From contig CAVXVE010000061.1 of assembly GCA_963764955.1 (NCBI GenBank), positions 1-64,000 on the forward strand: DNA of 64,000 nucleotides, read 5' to 3'. Positions 24,803-34,210 of the stretch are shown here, one piece after another. The notes beneath the pieces were generated by a model that was not told where the DNA came from, made no database searches, and worked only from the letters and a program-made list of their open reading frames with translations. How positions within the stretch are numbered: position 1 is the first letter of the stretch; every line of letters begins with the position of its first letter. This DNA comes from Roseiarcus sp963764955 (GTDB lineage: Bacteria > Pseudomonadota > Alphaproteobacteria > Rhizobiales > Beijerinckiaceae). A program made the translations under genes and the position numbers.

Positions 24803-25265
24803 GCACAGCTTAAAAGAAAACGAGGACACGGCCATCGCGATACACATCCGCCAGATTCAGAGCATCGATGAGCGGGAGAAAGAAGCGCTGGAAGCCCTTG
24901 GCGCACACCGTGAAAGCCTTATTGGCCGGGCCGTTACGTTCTTCAAAGGCGAGGGGCACTATGCGCGGGAAGCCGAAGCCATTGTCGATCGCTGCGAAGC
25001 CGAGCGCATGGCCGCGCACTGCGATCTCGAAGCGCTGAAAGAGAGGCAATTCGCGGCGGCGCAGCAGGCGAGGATGCGCCACGCTCAGGAGCGCAAAGGG
25101 ATTGCCGAGCTGCACCGTATGGAGCGGCAGCAATTGGTGCAGGCGCACGATCGGAACCGGGGCCAGGAGATCGGAGTCTCCCAGCGCGCTTTCGAACGCG
25201 CGGCGGATCGAAAGCAGCAAACACTAGAGCAGGCCCACGGCTTGAGCCGCGGGCCATCCCGATGA
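24803..25265 (+). pseudogene. Charged coiled-coil C-terminal fragment, possibly of a relaxase
   Basis: The plus-strand frame after the IS21 end gives about 150 residues rich in A, E, Q and R, such as EAIVDRCEAERMAAHCDLEA and QERKGIAELHRMERQQLVQ. Such tails occur on TraA/MobA-type relaxases. There is no catalytic domain and no start of its own, so I call it the tail of a gene cut by IS21. The identity is a guess. Confidence 0.4.
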
Positions 25266-25306
25266 ATGGGGCGGCGGGAATGCAGTCAGGGACAGAAACC
25301 AGGACG

Positions 25307-26056
25307 CTACTCTTCACGTCGAGGGACAATGAGTCCGCCCTGAATGCCTTCAGAAATCTCGACCGACGTGATCGCCATAAATTCCGGGGGGATGTGGCTA
25401 TGCCAATAGGTTTTCTCAAAGTCCTTCGTATGGCCCGCTTTTCCTGCGAGCTCATGACGACGCTGCCTTCCAGCCGTGTGAGCAATCAGGTCCGCGACCT
25501 CAAGCCCCGGCTCCAGCGAGCTTTTCGGCATAAAGCATCCCTCAACCTCGACGCGGCGTCCCCATACGTTTCGAAAATCGATGCGCGCTAATTCGTAATC
25601 CCGCTGCACGAGGCTGTCGCCGCGTTCAGATCCCTCGAAGATAAGCGCCACGACATCGACATCGCACTTCGCAACCAGCCGAGAAAAATATTGGATCGTG
25701 ACCAGCGAGATGGCTTTGTGCGCATCGATCCCTGGCGGCAGATCGGTTCTCGCATCGCACATTGTCGCAAATCGCCAGAACGGCTGCGCCATGAAATTGT
25801 TGATGCCGTGGATTTGGCGCATCGTCGGCCGTGTCTGCTCGAAATCGGCGGCGTGAAAGTGCTTTGTAGCCCCGCCCAAACGTTCGCGTTTCAGGCGCTT
25901 CCAAGGCTTTGATATTCTGTGCTTGTACTCCGTGAAGAGCGCGCCGCAACCGCCGCGTCCGAAGGTCGGGTTGTTTGGGTCACTGAGATCCTCGTTGCCG
26001 GTCTCATCGATGAAGATCAGAAGGGAATTGGGCGGAAGTTTAAGGGTATCATCCAC
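25307..26056 (-). CDS. DUF3800 protein (RNase H-like fold)
   Basis: 249 residues, intact. The hallmark start LLIFIDETGNEDLSD gives the first catalytic Asp-Glu. VDVVALIFEGSERGD and the later LEVADLIAHT supply the other acidic residues typical of DUF3800. The family has a predicted RNase H/resolvase-like fold and is frequent in defence islands and mobile elements; no activity is established for this member. It is divergent from the Fic gene, and the 150-bp gap carries four TTTTCATG repeats. Confidence 0.8.
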   Translation of the reverse strand: MDDTLKLPPNSLLIFIDETGNEDLSDPNNPTFGRGGCGALFTEYKHRISKPWKRLKRERLGGATKHFHAADFEQTRPTMRQIHGINNFMAQPFWRFATMCDARTDLPPGIDAHKAISLVTIQYFSRLVAKCDVDVVALIFEGSERGDSLVQRDYELARIDFRNVWGRRVEVEGCFMPKSSLEPGLEVADLIAHTAGRQRRHELAGKAGHTKDFEKTYWHSHIPPEFMAITSVEISEGIQGGLIVPRREE

Positions 26057-26103
26057 AGGGCGATCCGATCGCGATCGCCGTCCCTTGGATCGATCGAGTA
26101 CAA

Positions 26104-26213
26104 TTTTTCATGCAATATGTCATTAGTTATTGATTTTCATGGACTGTTACGATTTTTCATGGTATAAAGGTGTAGAAACTTAGAATTCAAGGTTGGATAT
26201 CATTTTTTCATGG
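26104..26213. promoter_or_regulatory. Four TTTTCATG(G) direct repeats between DUF3800 and fic
   Basis: Copies at 26104-26112, 26134-26142, 26153-26162 and 26203-26213; the last includes the fic start codon. The region is AT-rich compared with its surroundings. Iteration across a divergent promoter suggests an operator that autoregulates fic, but the irregular spacing (30, 19 and 50 bp) leaves this open. Confidence 0.5.
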
Positions 26214-27752
26214 ACAACGAGAAAAAGCACGGATTTTCAGGGCCAGTAACGGCTTTTCACGAGCGCAGGCTCCCGGAAACGGCCACGCCAGCGGGCTATG
26301 CCGCGCTGATCGAGGCCCTGCGGCTGCGGGTTCCTGTGCCCCGCATCCTGTCCGCCATAGGCCCGCACCATAAGCAATACGAACGGGATGGCTGGCGCAT
26401 TTACACGCCGCGGCACGCCCCCAAACCCGATCTTGAGGGCCATCTGACCTTCGCCCTCAAGAATGAAGGCGTCGATCTCGGCGTCCTGAAGGCCCTCTTC
26501 CGCGCCACCGGCCCCGCGCCCATCGAAGCGATGGTCCGCGCCACCCCTACAGGGAGCTACGCGCGCCGGGCCTGGTTCCTCTATGAATGGCTGCTCGGGA
26601 CAAAGCTCGATCTGCCCGACGCCGACAAGGGAGCCTACGCCTCGGTCGTCGATCCGGACCAGCAATGGGCGGCTCCCGGCACGACGTCCTCGCGCCATCG
26701 TGTCAAAAACAACCTGCCGGGAACGCCCGCCTTCTGTCCCATGATCACATGGACGGACACGCTGCGGCGCTTGACCGCGCGCGACCTGCAGGCGCGCGCG
26801 CGCGCAGCCGTCGCCAATGTGCCGGCCGACCTGCTCGCGCGCACGGCGGCCTTCCTTCTCCTCAAGGATTCCAAATCCAGCTTCGCCATTGAGAACGAGA
26901 ATCCGCCCCACGACCGCATCCAGCGCTGGGGGCGCGCCATCGGCGAAGCCGGACGCCGTCCGATCGATCTCGACGAATTGCTACGGCTGCAGCGCATCGT
27001 CATCGGCGACGCCCGCTTCGTGCGGTTGGGACTGCGCGACGAAGGCGGCTTTGTCGGCCAGCACGATCGCGACACGCGCATGCCGTTGCCGGATCATATC
27101 AGCGCCCGCCCTGAGGACCTTCGATCCCTGATCGACGGTCTGGTGGCGTTCGACCGCACCGCTGCGCCGCATCTCGATCCTGTTCTTGCAGCCGCGGCGC
27201 TCGCCTTTGGCTTTGTCTACATCCACCCGTTCGCGGACGGAAACGGCCGCCTGCACCGCTACCTGATCCACCATGTTCTCGCCGAACGCGGGTTCAATCC
27301 GCCGGGCCTGGTGTTCCCGGTTTCAGCGGTCATTCTCGACCGCATCGACGACTATCGCCGTACGCTTGAGAGCTATTCAGCCCGCCTGCTGCCGATGATC
27401 GAATGGGAGCCCACGCCGGACGGCAATGTCCGGGTTCTCAACGAGACGGCGAGATTTCTACCGCTTCTTCGATGCGACGCCGCATGCCGAGTTCCTGTAC
27501 GAATGCGTCGAGCGGACGATCGATGTCGATCTGCCCGCCGAAACGCGCTTCCTCAAGGCCTATGACGCCTTCCGGCGCGAAGTGGCGAATATCGTCGACA
27601 TGCCCGACCGTACAGCCGACCTTCTGTTCCGCTTCCTCCACCAGAACAGCGGCACGCTTTCGAAGCGGGGCCGCGAGCAGGAATTCGCTCAACTGACATC
27701 AGGCGAAGTGTCGCAAATCGAGGCCGCTTACGCGGACTCTTTCGCAGGGTGA
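26210..27752 (+). pseudogene. Fic-domain AMP-transferase-like protein, one frameshift near the C-terminus
   Basis: The core Fic motif HPFADGNGRLHR (nt 27224-27259) is perfect, with catalytic His and the anion-binding loop. An inhibitory helix motif SSFAIENE (nt 26878-26901) lies upstream in the same chain, so the enzyme is of the self-inhibited class II type. The frame stops at 27565. One extra base near 27450 separates it from the continuing frame DFYRFFDATPHAEFLYECVE, which ends at 27752, giving about 513 residues when joined. Fic enzymes attach AMP or related groups to target proteins. The catalytic part is unaffected by the shift. Confidence 0.82.
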
Positions 27753-27857
27753 GCGCCGCGGCATGCGCCGCGCAACGCACTCTGACCAAAGCGCGGCCAG
27801 GAACGGCGTGGCGCGCCATCATACATCTCCTCGCAAATTCTGACGAGGAGCCGATCC

Positions 27858-28202
27858 GTGACCATGAAAGCTATCCCCATGGCGATGGCGCTCGCGGCAA
27901 ACGGGCTGTGCCTGTTCTGGCCGTCCGGCACCGCGCCTGCCATCACAACGCGACCGTCCCGCTGCGTGATGACGATCAGACATAGCGCATGCACGCCCTC
28001 GGCCCCTTGCGCCTGTGCGATCCCGGATGAAAACCGAACGGTCTTCGTTCTGGAGGCGGACCTGCCGCTCGCTGACTTGGCCGATCCGCGCCCCTTCTGC
28101 CGTAAGGGCGAGAAGCCGTACGGCCCTGCCGGGCCGGTGGACCCAGACCAACCTTACGAGACCTGCAAGCCCCGGAAGGCGCACGGATCGCAGCGAAGGT
28201 AA
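27858..28202 (+). CDS. Small possible secreted protein, unknown
   Basis: 114 residues from GTG 27858 (ATG at 27864), with GAGGAG seven bases ahead. The N-terminus is hydrophobic (MKAIPMAMALAANGLCLFW), like a signal peptide. The rest is Pro-, Asp- and Cys-rich (LADPRPFCRKGEKPYGPAGP). I know no homologous family. It may be a chance frame in GC-rich DNA. Confidence 0.4.
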   Translation: MTMKAIPMAMALAANGLCLFWPSGTAPAITTRPSRCVMTIRHSACTPSAPCACAIPDENRTVFVLEADLPLADLADPRPFCRKGEKPYGPAGPVDPDQPYETCKPRKAHGSQRR

Positions 28203-28352
28203 GCTCCCATGCGGGAACCAGTGTTTGAAAGAATGCCTGACGTGCTTCGTTCAGGCGGCGGGCTCAGTCGAGCAGCCCAAATTGCAGCTCGATCAGGAAG
28301 CGGTCGAAATTCAGCGAATGAGCGTTGCAGAAATTATCTATCTCCGCCGATG

Positions 28353-29135
28353 TCACATAATCAGAAGGCTCGTAAAGACGAAGCGACGCGCGATTGTCGT
28401 CTTCCGGGAAGAGACCTCCCACATCTGTTTCGATGCAAGCAAAGCGATCTGCCGCTTTATCCTCGTGACGGGATACGTCAAAGCACTTTTGAAATCGTCG
28501 AAATCGACATCTACCGACCCGTTAGAGAACCCTCGACGCTTCGCGCGCTCGAATAGGAGCTTCATAAATGCCCTTTCAGGCTGCGGCACTAGCCGCGCAC
28601 GCGCCAGATATTTTTTGATGTCCGAAATCGCTCTTTTTGCATGGCTATCTTCGAATTCAACACGTTGATCGTCGAGAAAGGCCCGGAATCGCTTGAGCGA
28701 TTTTGGCGCGGTTTCTTGAATCAGGGTAGTGTTGTCGACAGTAAGAATCCTCGAACCAGCGCTTGAGAGTTTCGCCGACTTCAGAAAACCGCCTTTCGTG
28801 CTGTTTCTTGATCTTCTTCAGTTCTTGTGCGGTGTACTTATCAGGCTCGCCATCGACGACCGTGTGATGGACGGCACAAAGCAACATCAAGTTGTCTGCC
28901 TGCCGGCGTTCCTCGTTAGTCATTGTTGGATTGAAGCGCGCCCCGTCCGGCATAGCAGCTTCGATGTGGCAAATATGCCCCGTCATGACGCCAGCATGTT
29001 GATCATGACGGTGTTACAACCCTTCACCGCACACAAATTTCCCGATCGCAAATAAAGTAAGCGCAATGTTTCGTTCGTAGGCGTGAGTCGCTGGACTTTA
29101 TCCGCAGTAGACGCCGTCGATGCTTTCCGGCCCAT
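28353..29135 (-). pseudogene. HNH endonuclease, two frameshifts
   Basis: The leftward ATG at 29135 reads MGRKASTASTADKVQRLTPT and on to LRSGNLCAVKGCNTVMIN. A one-base loss near 28988 moves it to GHICHIEAAMPDGARFNP and ADNLMLLCAVHHTVVDGEP, the HNH core with its zinc or metal His/Cys residues. A second shift near 28737 leads to a helical C-terminal part (APKSLKRFRAFLDDQ, then VPQPERAFMKLLFERAKRRG) ending at 28353. Joined, it is a complete HNH nuclease of the kind found in defence and mobile regions. As it stands it is broken. Confidence 0.7.
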
Positions 29136-29354
29136 GGCTTACCCTTTCCAGCGAGCATATCCAGCGAGGCTCGGCTCTTTAGCCCAAGCCAGGGCCTCCA
29201 GTGATGAAACGCGGGAACGGGTGTAGCGCTTACATTTGAGCCCCTCAATCATGCAGTTCTGGCCTGTAGGCGATTTTCGCTTCAGCGGCTAAACGGCGAT
29301 CCCGGCTGTTGACGCGACTGGCCTATCGGAACGCCACGGTCTCGTCCGACCGAC
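29136..29354. other. No gene seen
   Basis: Noncoding gap between the HNH remnant start and the 3' end of the next leftward gene. No element recognised. Confidence 0.4.
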
Positions 29355-30413
29355 CTACCGAACAAGCTGCGTCGGGACAAAGACTTCGTCCGCCATGGGA
29401 GTGCGGGCCTCAAAGTTCACCGGGCCATAAACGACGTCCCCTTTGGAGTCGCGTCTTACGGTCATACAAAACTTTTTTAGAGTTATGCTGTCGTGGCACA
29501 GCCAACGCAGAACATGGTCGCCGCCTTCCTTGATCTGGGCCTTTTCGTGCCCGACGGCGTCGATGCTACTGAGGCACTGCGCGACGGTGCCGGCAGCGAT
29601 ATCTGCGACACTCAGCAGGTCGAGATATTCAAACGCCCTCGGTCGAAAGGGCCGTGCGCCGCCCACCAGACCAAATGTTTTGGTCGTGTAGAGCGGTAGA
29701 ACGTCAGCGAGAGCGGCGAGCAGATGCCGGTGCTTTTCGGGCGTTTCGGCAATCGCGTCATTGTCCGCCATCCAGAAAACCTTTTGCCCTTGATGGCCGA
29801 GCAGAGCGAGCAGGAAAGCGGTGGTGTGGACGACGCGGAAAAGCTTCTCCGCTACTTTCGATGTGACGCTCCCGTAGCCGCGTTCCTCCAGCGCGTTCGC
29901 CAATCGTAAGCGTGCGTCGGGACTCGCGGGGCCGAACAGTGAAGGGATGCTTTTGTCCACGACCAGCGTGAACACGAGGCCCAACACGTATTGATCGACC
30001 AGCCGAAGGTAAGGTGGCAGCATACGTCGCAGCTGTCCCATCCCAAAGTCTTTAAACGCGATCTCCTTGTGTCTGATGTTAGCCCGCTTCCTCAGCGCCG
30101 CCATCTGCTCCTTGAAAGGCTCTAGCGATCCGAAGGCGCAAACCAAAAACGAATAAGTAAAGTACTGGCCGGTACTTTCTCCTGCGTAGTCACTGAAAAT
30201 TCCGACCGTTCTGTTGGACAATGCACTGAGGTCGGGGAGAAGGAGCTTGCCCTCCTTGTCCCTACTCTTGAACCCGCCTTCCAAGAAGTGGGCAATGCCC
30301 GGCATCTCTGCCCGGTTTTCCGGAAGCAAGGTGTCCAAGTTAGGGGCTCTGAGGGTGACCAGACGCGCCCTGGCGACCATGTCGGGGTCAACGGTATATT
30401 TCTTCAAGTACAT
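29355..30413 (-). CDS. Hypothetical protein, possibly DUF3800/RNase H-like
   Basis: 352 residues, intact. Near residue 71 'GIFSDYAGESTGQYFTYSFL' resembles the first strand and Asp of DUF3800-type folds. KVFWMADNDAIAETPEKHRH near 218 carries acidic residues in the place of the second strand, and SVADIAAGTVAQ near 276 resembles the last acidic helix. The similarity is by pattern only and weak. It lies between an HNH remnant and a serine recombinase, in a region of low coding conservation. Confidence 0.5.
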   Translation of the reverse strand: MYLKKYTVDPDMVARARLVTLRAPNLDTLLPENRAEMPGIAHFLEGGFKSRDKEGKLLLPDLSALSNRTVGIFSDYAGESTGQYFTYSFLVCAFGSLEPFKEQMAALRKRANIRHKEIAFKDFGMGQLRRMLPPYLRLVDQYVLGLVFTLVVDKSIPSLFGPASPDARLRLANALEERGYGSVTSKVAEKLFRVVHTTAFLLALLGHQGQKVFWMADNDAIAETPEKHRHLLAALADVLPLYTTKTFGLVGGARPFRPRAFEYLDLLSVADIAAGTVAQCLSSIDAVGHEKAQIKEGGDHVLRWLCHDSITLKKFCMTVRRDSKGDVVYGPVNFEARTPMADEVFVPTQLVR

Positions 30414-30739
30414 CTAAGCCAATGAGCTTGCAAATTATTCGCCGACAGATCATTCCTCTTAATCGTTCAATCCGCTGGGCGCAACAAAATAAGCGGACGC
30501 GATATCGTTTCTCAGGAAAGTCAAGGTGCTGTATTAAACAGGTACGAGGACAGTTTTTCGACCGACTTCAGAGTATCGCGTCCTCGCAAGGTCGGTGACA
30601 AAGCTAGTTGAGGTTCCGCGAGCGACGCTCGCTGCTTCAGGGACGCCCTGCGCAGTTAGCCGAGAAGCGTTTTGTTCATTGAAGCCAACGACCAGCGCGC
30701 GGCCAGGACTCAGGAGTCGCGCATCCGCACATAGCCTTC
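30414..30739. other. No gene seen
   Basis: About 325 noncoding bases upstream of the small gene and recombinase. No clear promoter or repeat was found. Confidence 0.4.
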
Positions 30740-30991
30740 ATGAAGGCGCGGACATCCACAAGACCATCGTGCGAGGACGGCCATTCATGGCACGTCGTCG
30801 ACGATCTCGCGCGTGACTGCCCCGTCACCCCGGCTGAACTCGACGCCGTCGAAGCCTTCCTGATGCCGCTCGTGCATGCCCTGCTCGCCGACGCGTCGGA
30901 CACTCAGCCGGGGAAAACAACTCCAGACACCGCGCCAATGCCGACGCCGACTCACAAGCGCCGCAATGAACTGCTGCCTGAGGAAATCTAA
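30740..30991 (+). CDS. Small protein upstream of serine recombinase
   Basis: 83 residues. The centre 'HSWHVVDDLARDCPVTPAELDAVEAFLMPLVHALL' is well ordered and helical; the ends are polar. It precedes the large serine recombinase by 15 bp on the same strand and may be its accessory or a directionality factor, but no family is recognised. Confidence 0.5.
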   Translation: MKARTSTRPSCEDGHSWHVVDDLARDCPVTPAELDAVEAFLMPLVHALLADASDTQPGKTTPDTAPMPTPTHKRRNELLPEEI

Positions 30992-31006
30992 GCAGAAGAC
31001 GACGCC

Positions 31007-32722
31007 ATGCCTGCCGCGCTCAAACCCGAACAGACCGAAGCGCCCCTGCGTGCCGCGCTGTACTTCCGCGTCTCGACCGGGCGGCAGGCGGAATCGGACT
31101 TGTCGATCCCCGACCAGCGGCGGCAGGCGCTCGCCTATTGCGCCGCCCGCGGCTGGGATGTCGCTATAGAATTCGTCGAGCCCGGCATGAGCGGCACGGA
31201 CGACCGCCGCCCGGAATTGCAGCGCCTGCTCGACATGGCGACCGCGGGCGGCGCGCCGTTCGATGTCGTTCTCGTCCATTCCTTCAGCCGCTTCGCCAGC
31301 GATCATTTCGCGCTGGAGATGCATGTGCGCCGCCTGCGCAAGGCGGGCGTCCGGCTCGTCAGCATCACGCAGGATCTCGGCGAAGACCCGATGAGCGTGA
31401 TGGTGCGGCAGGTCTTCGCGCTCTTCGACGAATACCAGTCGAAAGAGAACGCCAAGCACACGCTGCGCGCCATGCAGGAAAACGCCCGGCAGGGCTTCTG
31501 GAACGGCTCGAAAGCGCCCTACGGCTACGCCGTCGTCGCGGCGGAACAGCGCGGCGCGAAAACCAAGAAACGCCTCGCCATCGATCCGGTCGAGGCCGAA
31601 GTCATTCGGCTGATATTCAGGCTGTTCCGCGAGGGCGACGGCGCGTCCGGCCCGATGGGCGTCAAGGCCGTCACAAGCTGGCTCAACGAACATGGCTATC
31701 GCACGCGCCTCGGCGCGCGCTGGGGCATCGGCCAACTGCACGAGATTCTGACGCGCTCCACCTACAAGGGCGAGCACCGCTTCAACCGCAAAGTCTGGAA
31801 GACCCGCCAGGCCAAGCCGGACGCGGATCACGTCCCTGTCGCCGTCGATCCGATCATCGACGCCGAGACCTTCGACGCCGTGCAGGCGGCGCTCAAATCC
31901 AGAAACCCGAAAATCCTGCCGCCGCGCGTCGTCACCGGCCCCATTCTCCTGACCGGCATCGCCACCTGCGCCGGCTGCGGCGGCGGCATGACGCTGCGCA
32001 CCGGCAAGACCGGACGCTATCGCTACTACACCTGCTCGACCTGCGCCCGGCAGGGCAAGAGCGCCTGCAAGGGCCGCTCCATCCCGATGGACAAGCTCGA
32101 CCGGCTGGTGACGGATCGGCTCGCCGACCGCCTCCTCACGCCCGAGCGCGTCGGCAATCTCCTCGCCGGCCTGATGGAGCGGCAGGCGGCGAAAAACGAG
32201 GATCACGCCACCCGCCTGACGGCCCTGCGCGCCAAAATCAGCGACGCCGAAAGCCGCCTCGGCCGCCTCTACGCCGCCATCGAAAGCGGCGTCGCCGACC
32301 TGAACGACCAGACGCTCAAAGACCGCGTCGCCGCCGTCAAAACCGAGCGCGACCTCGCGCAGATCGCCTATGACCGCGCCGTCGCCGAAACAAACCCGCG
32401 CGCCCGCATCACGGACGAGAAGATCGCGAAATTCGTCGAGACGATGCGCTCAAACGTCCTGACCGGCGACACGCCCTTCCGCCGCGCCTACATCCGCTCG
32501 GTCATCGACCAGGTCGAAGTCGACGACGACGAAATCCGCATCTGGGGCCGCAAGGGCGTCCTCGAACGGCTCGTCGCCGCCAGCGGCGGCAGCGGTCCGG
32601 CCGGAGTGCCCAGTTTTGTTCGGAAGTGGCGCGCCCGACAGGATTCGAACCTGTGGCCTCTACCTTCGGAGGTAATTGCCGCCTCACCACGCGATTGGGC
32701 ACTCCTCCGCGCCTCAGTATAG
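31007..32722 (+). CDS. Large serine recombinase / integrase
   Basis: 571 residues. The catalytic N-terminal resolvase domain has the nucleophile Ser in YFRVSTGRQAESDLSIPDQR near residue 24 and the arginine-containing loop VLVHSFSRFASD. A recombinase domain (APYGYAVV, GVKAVTSWLNEHGYRTR) follows. A zinc ribbon comes next (CAGCGGGMTLRTG, CSTCARQGKSACKG), then a coiled coil (about 400-450). These enzymes integrate and excise elements at short att sites. The last 40 residues read through a tRNA-Arg 3' end (32627 onward), so the original stop was lost or replaced at the integration junction. Confidence 0.9.
   Translation: MPAALKPEQTEAPLRAALYFRVSTGRQAESDLSIPDQRRQALAYCAARGWDVAIEFVEPGMSGTDDRRPELQRLLDMATAGGAPFDVVLVHSFSRFASDHFALEMHVRRLRKAGVRLVSITQDLGEDPMSVMVRQVFALFDEYQSKENAKHTLRAMQENARQGFWNGSKAPYGYAVVAAEQRGAKTKKRLAIDPVEAEVIRLIFRLFREGDGASGPMGVKAVTSWLNEHGYRTRLGARWGIGQLHEILTRSTYKGEHRFNRKVWKTRQAKPDADHVPVAVDPIIDAETFDAVQAALKSRNPKILPPRVVTGPILLTGIATCAGCGGGMTLRTGKTGRYRYYTCSTCARQGKSACKGRSIPMDKLDRLVTDRLADRLLTPERVGNLLAGLMERQAAKNEDHATRLTALRAKISDAESRLGRLYAAIESGVADLNDQTLKDRVAAVKTERDLAQIAYDRAVAETNPRARITDEKIAKFVETMRSNVLTGDTPFRRAYIRSVIDQVEVDDDEIRIWGRKGVLERLVAASGGSGPAGVPSFVRKWRARQDSNLWPLPSEVIAASPRDWALLRASV
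32604..32620. repeat. GAGTGCCCAGTTTTGTT motif, third related copy
   Basis: Inverted relative to 19814 and 21581; it lies directly next to the tRNA 3' end. Probably the end of the same kind of mobile element as flanks the GGCT-fusion gene. Confidence 0.4.
32627..32690 (-). tRNA. tRNA-Arg (CCG-like) 3' portion, integration-site remnant
   Basis: On the minus strand a complete T-arm (ACAGG TTCGAAT CCTGT, 32638-32654), the acceptor 3' strand CGGGCGC, a discriminator G and an encoded CCA (32627-32629) are present. The anticodon arm is damaged (six-base loop around CCG). The sequence where the 5' half should lie does not pair with the acceptor strand. The 3' half of a tRNA at a recombinase gene is the classical mark of an attachment site. 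Confidence 0.6.
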
Positions 32723-33014
32723 CTCTGTTATCCAAGGGGAATCTGAATGGAGGCGCTCGCTCGTTTTTTCACCACACCACGATTTTCGTTCTACTGCTTA
32801 CGTGGCGCTTACTTGAGAACGTGCGAGCAGCAAAGGCCACAGTGTGTTGCGAGCCCCCGCAACCACTCTACAGCACGCTGGGCTACGACAACCAACTCTT
32901 CGGGTGCAAAGCATTTTGTAGGTGTGGTCCGGTCCTGACGTTAATACCTTACGACAGATCAGAAGACCGTAGATTGTGCCGGCGGGGGGCTAGAGTTCCC
33001 TAAACTTCGCGGGC
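32723..33014. other. No gene seen
   Basis: About 290 bases between the recombinase and the oxidoreductase remnants. No recognisable gene or hairpin. Confidence 0.4.
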
Positions 33015-33443
33015 TTAAGCCGCGATAACGACTTTTCCGATGGTCCGTCCTGTCTCGACGAGTTCATGGGCAGCCTTCATCGTTCCGGCCGTGAGTCCGT
33101 CAAGCCGCGTTGTCGCGATCGGTCTCACTCGGTTTTCGACGACGAGAGCGGCGACGGTTTCGAGAATGCGCCCCTGCTTTTCAGGGTCGCTACCGTGGAT
33201 GATCCTGCTGAACACCATCTCGGTGTGCAGCGATGCGGATTTCAACACGAGAGGGCTCAAGTCGAGCGCAGGACCGACGTCCACGACCGAGAGGTGGCCG
33301 AACGGACGCAACACTTGCGCGATCCAACCGATTTTATCGGCGGTTTTTGCAGTGGAGAGTACCCAATCGACATGCGGTATATCGACTGAGGCCAGTTGCT
33401 CGGCAATGTCACCTGCGTGATCGAGCACGAGGTCGGTGCCCAT
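33015..33443 (-). pseudogene. Zinc-type alcohol dehydrogenase / quinone oxidoreductase, C-terminal fragment
   Basis: About 142 residues. WVLSTAKTADKIGWIAQVLR, 'GHLSVVDVGPALDLSPL' and the C-terminal TGRTIGKVVIA are the last half of an MDR-superfamily oxidoreductase of some 330 residues. The N-terminal catalytic domain and the first Rossmann strands are missing. It sits directly beside an NmrA-like fragment. Confidence 0.75.
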
Positions 33444-33467
33444 CTCTCGGCACCAATCCTTCGATTC

Positions 33468-34090
33468 TCACTTCAGCACGAATTCCGCGATGAAGTCCGG
33501 CAAGCCGGCAGAGTTGATGAGCTTGACGTATTCCGCGTCCGACGCGGTGATGTAGGGCACCTCTTTGCCGTGAATCTTCGAGAGGATGCCGGCCATGTCG
33601 GCGAACGAGACCGCAGGCGCGCCGGACAGATAGTAGGTCTTGTTCTCGTGGCCCTCTTCGCTGAGGATCGCCGCGTGCGCCGCTGCCAGATCGTCACGGG
33701 TGGCCGAAGTGAACTTGCCATCGCCGGTGGGAACCCGAACCCCAGTCTCGGCCGCATTCAAGCCGGCATACATCGCCACGGCTTCCATGAACGGGGGATG
33801 TTGGGCAAGGGTATAAGTGAGGCCCGACGCCTTCAGCTTGCCGATGGTGAAGATGTCTTCCTCGGTGATTTCCTTCATCGCGAAGGTCGAGCCGGCCTTC
33901 CGGTAGATTGGCATGAAAACCAGATGCTTGATGCCGGCCTTGACCGCCTGGTCGATGACGTTGGCGTGGGCGGTGTTGCGATCTGTGAACGCATGGGTCG
34001 AGATCAACATCAGCTTCTCGACACCCTGGAAGGCCCGCGTTAGCGATTCAGGCTCCCTGTCCAGGATTGGCAGCCGCGCGGCGATTCTAT
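33468..34090 (-). pseudogene. NmrA/QorB-like NAD(P)-binding protein, N-terminally truncated
   Basis: The frame gives 180 residues from an internal ATG at 34010, but homologous sequence extends upstream (DREPESLTRAFQGVEKLMLIS). FMPIYRKAGSTFAMKEITEE, 'YTLAQHPPFMEAVAMY' and TYYLSGAPAVSFADMAGIL are typical. The N-terminal G-x-x-G-x-x-G dinucleotide loop is missing, so it cannot bind NAD(P) normally. It is divergent from the LysR-type gene that probably controlled it. Confidence 0.7.
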
Positions 34091-34210
34091 ACAGAAGAGT
34101 TTGTCAAACAAGTGGGAAAGGGCTTGCTTAATACCTCCAAACAGAGATGTGGGCTTATTCGGATTTTCGTGGTAGTAACAAGAAACAAGTTTCTCCAATA
34201 CGATTTCTGA

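Noticed and set aside
30785..32206. A 473-codon leftward open frame
   Set aside because: It is the mirror of the serine recombinase, which has a full set of catalytic and zinc motifs.
32627..32720. A complete tRNA gene
   Set aside because: The T-arm and CCA end are good, but the 5' half does not pair with the acceptor strand and the anticodon loop is one base short.
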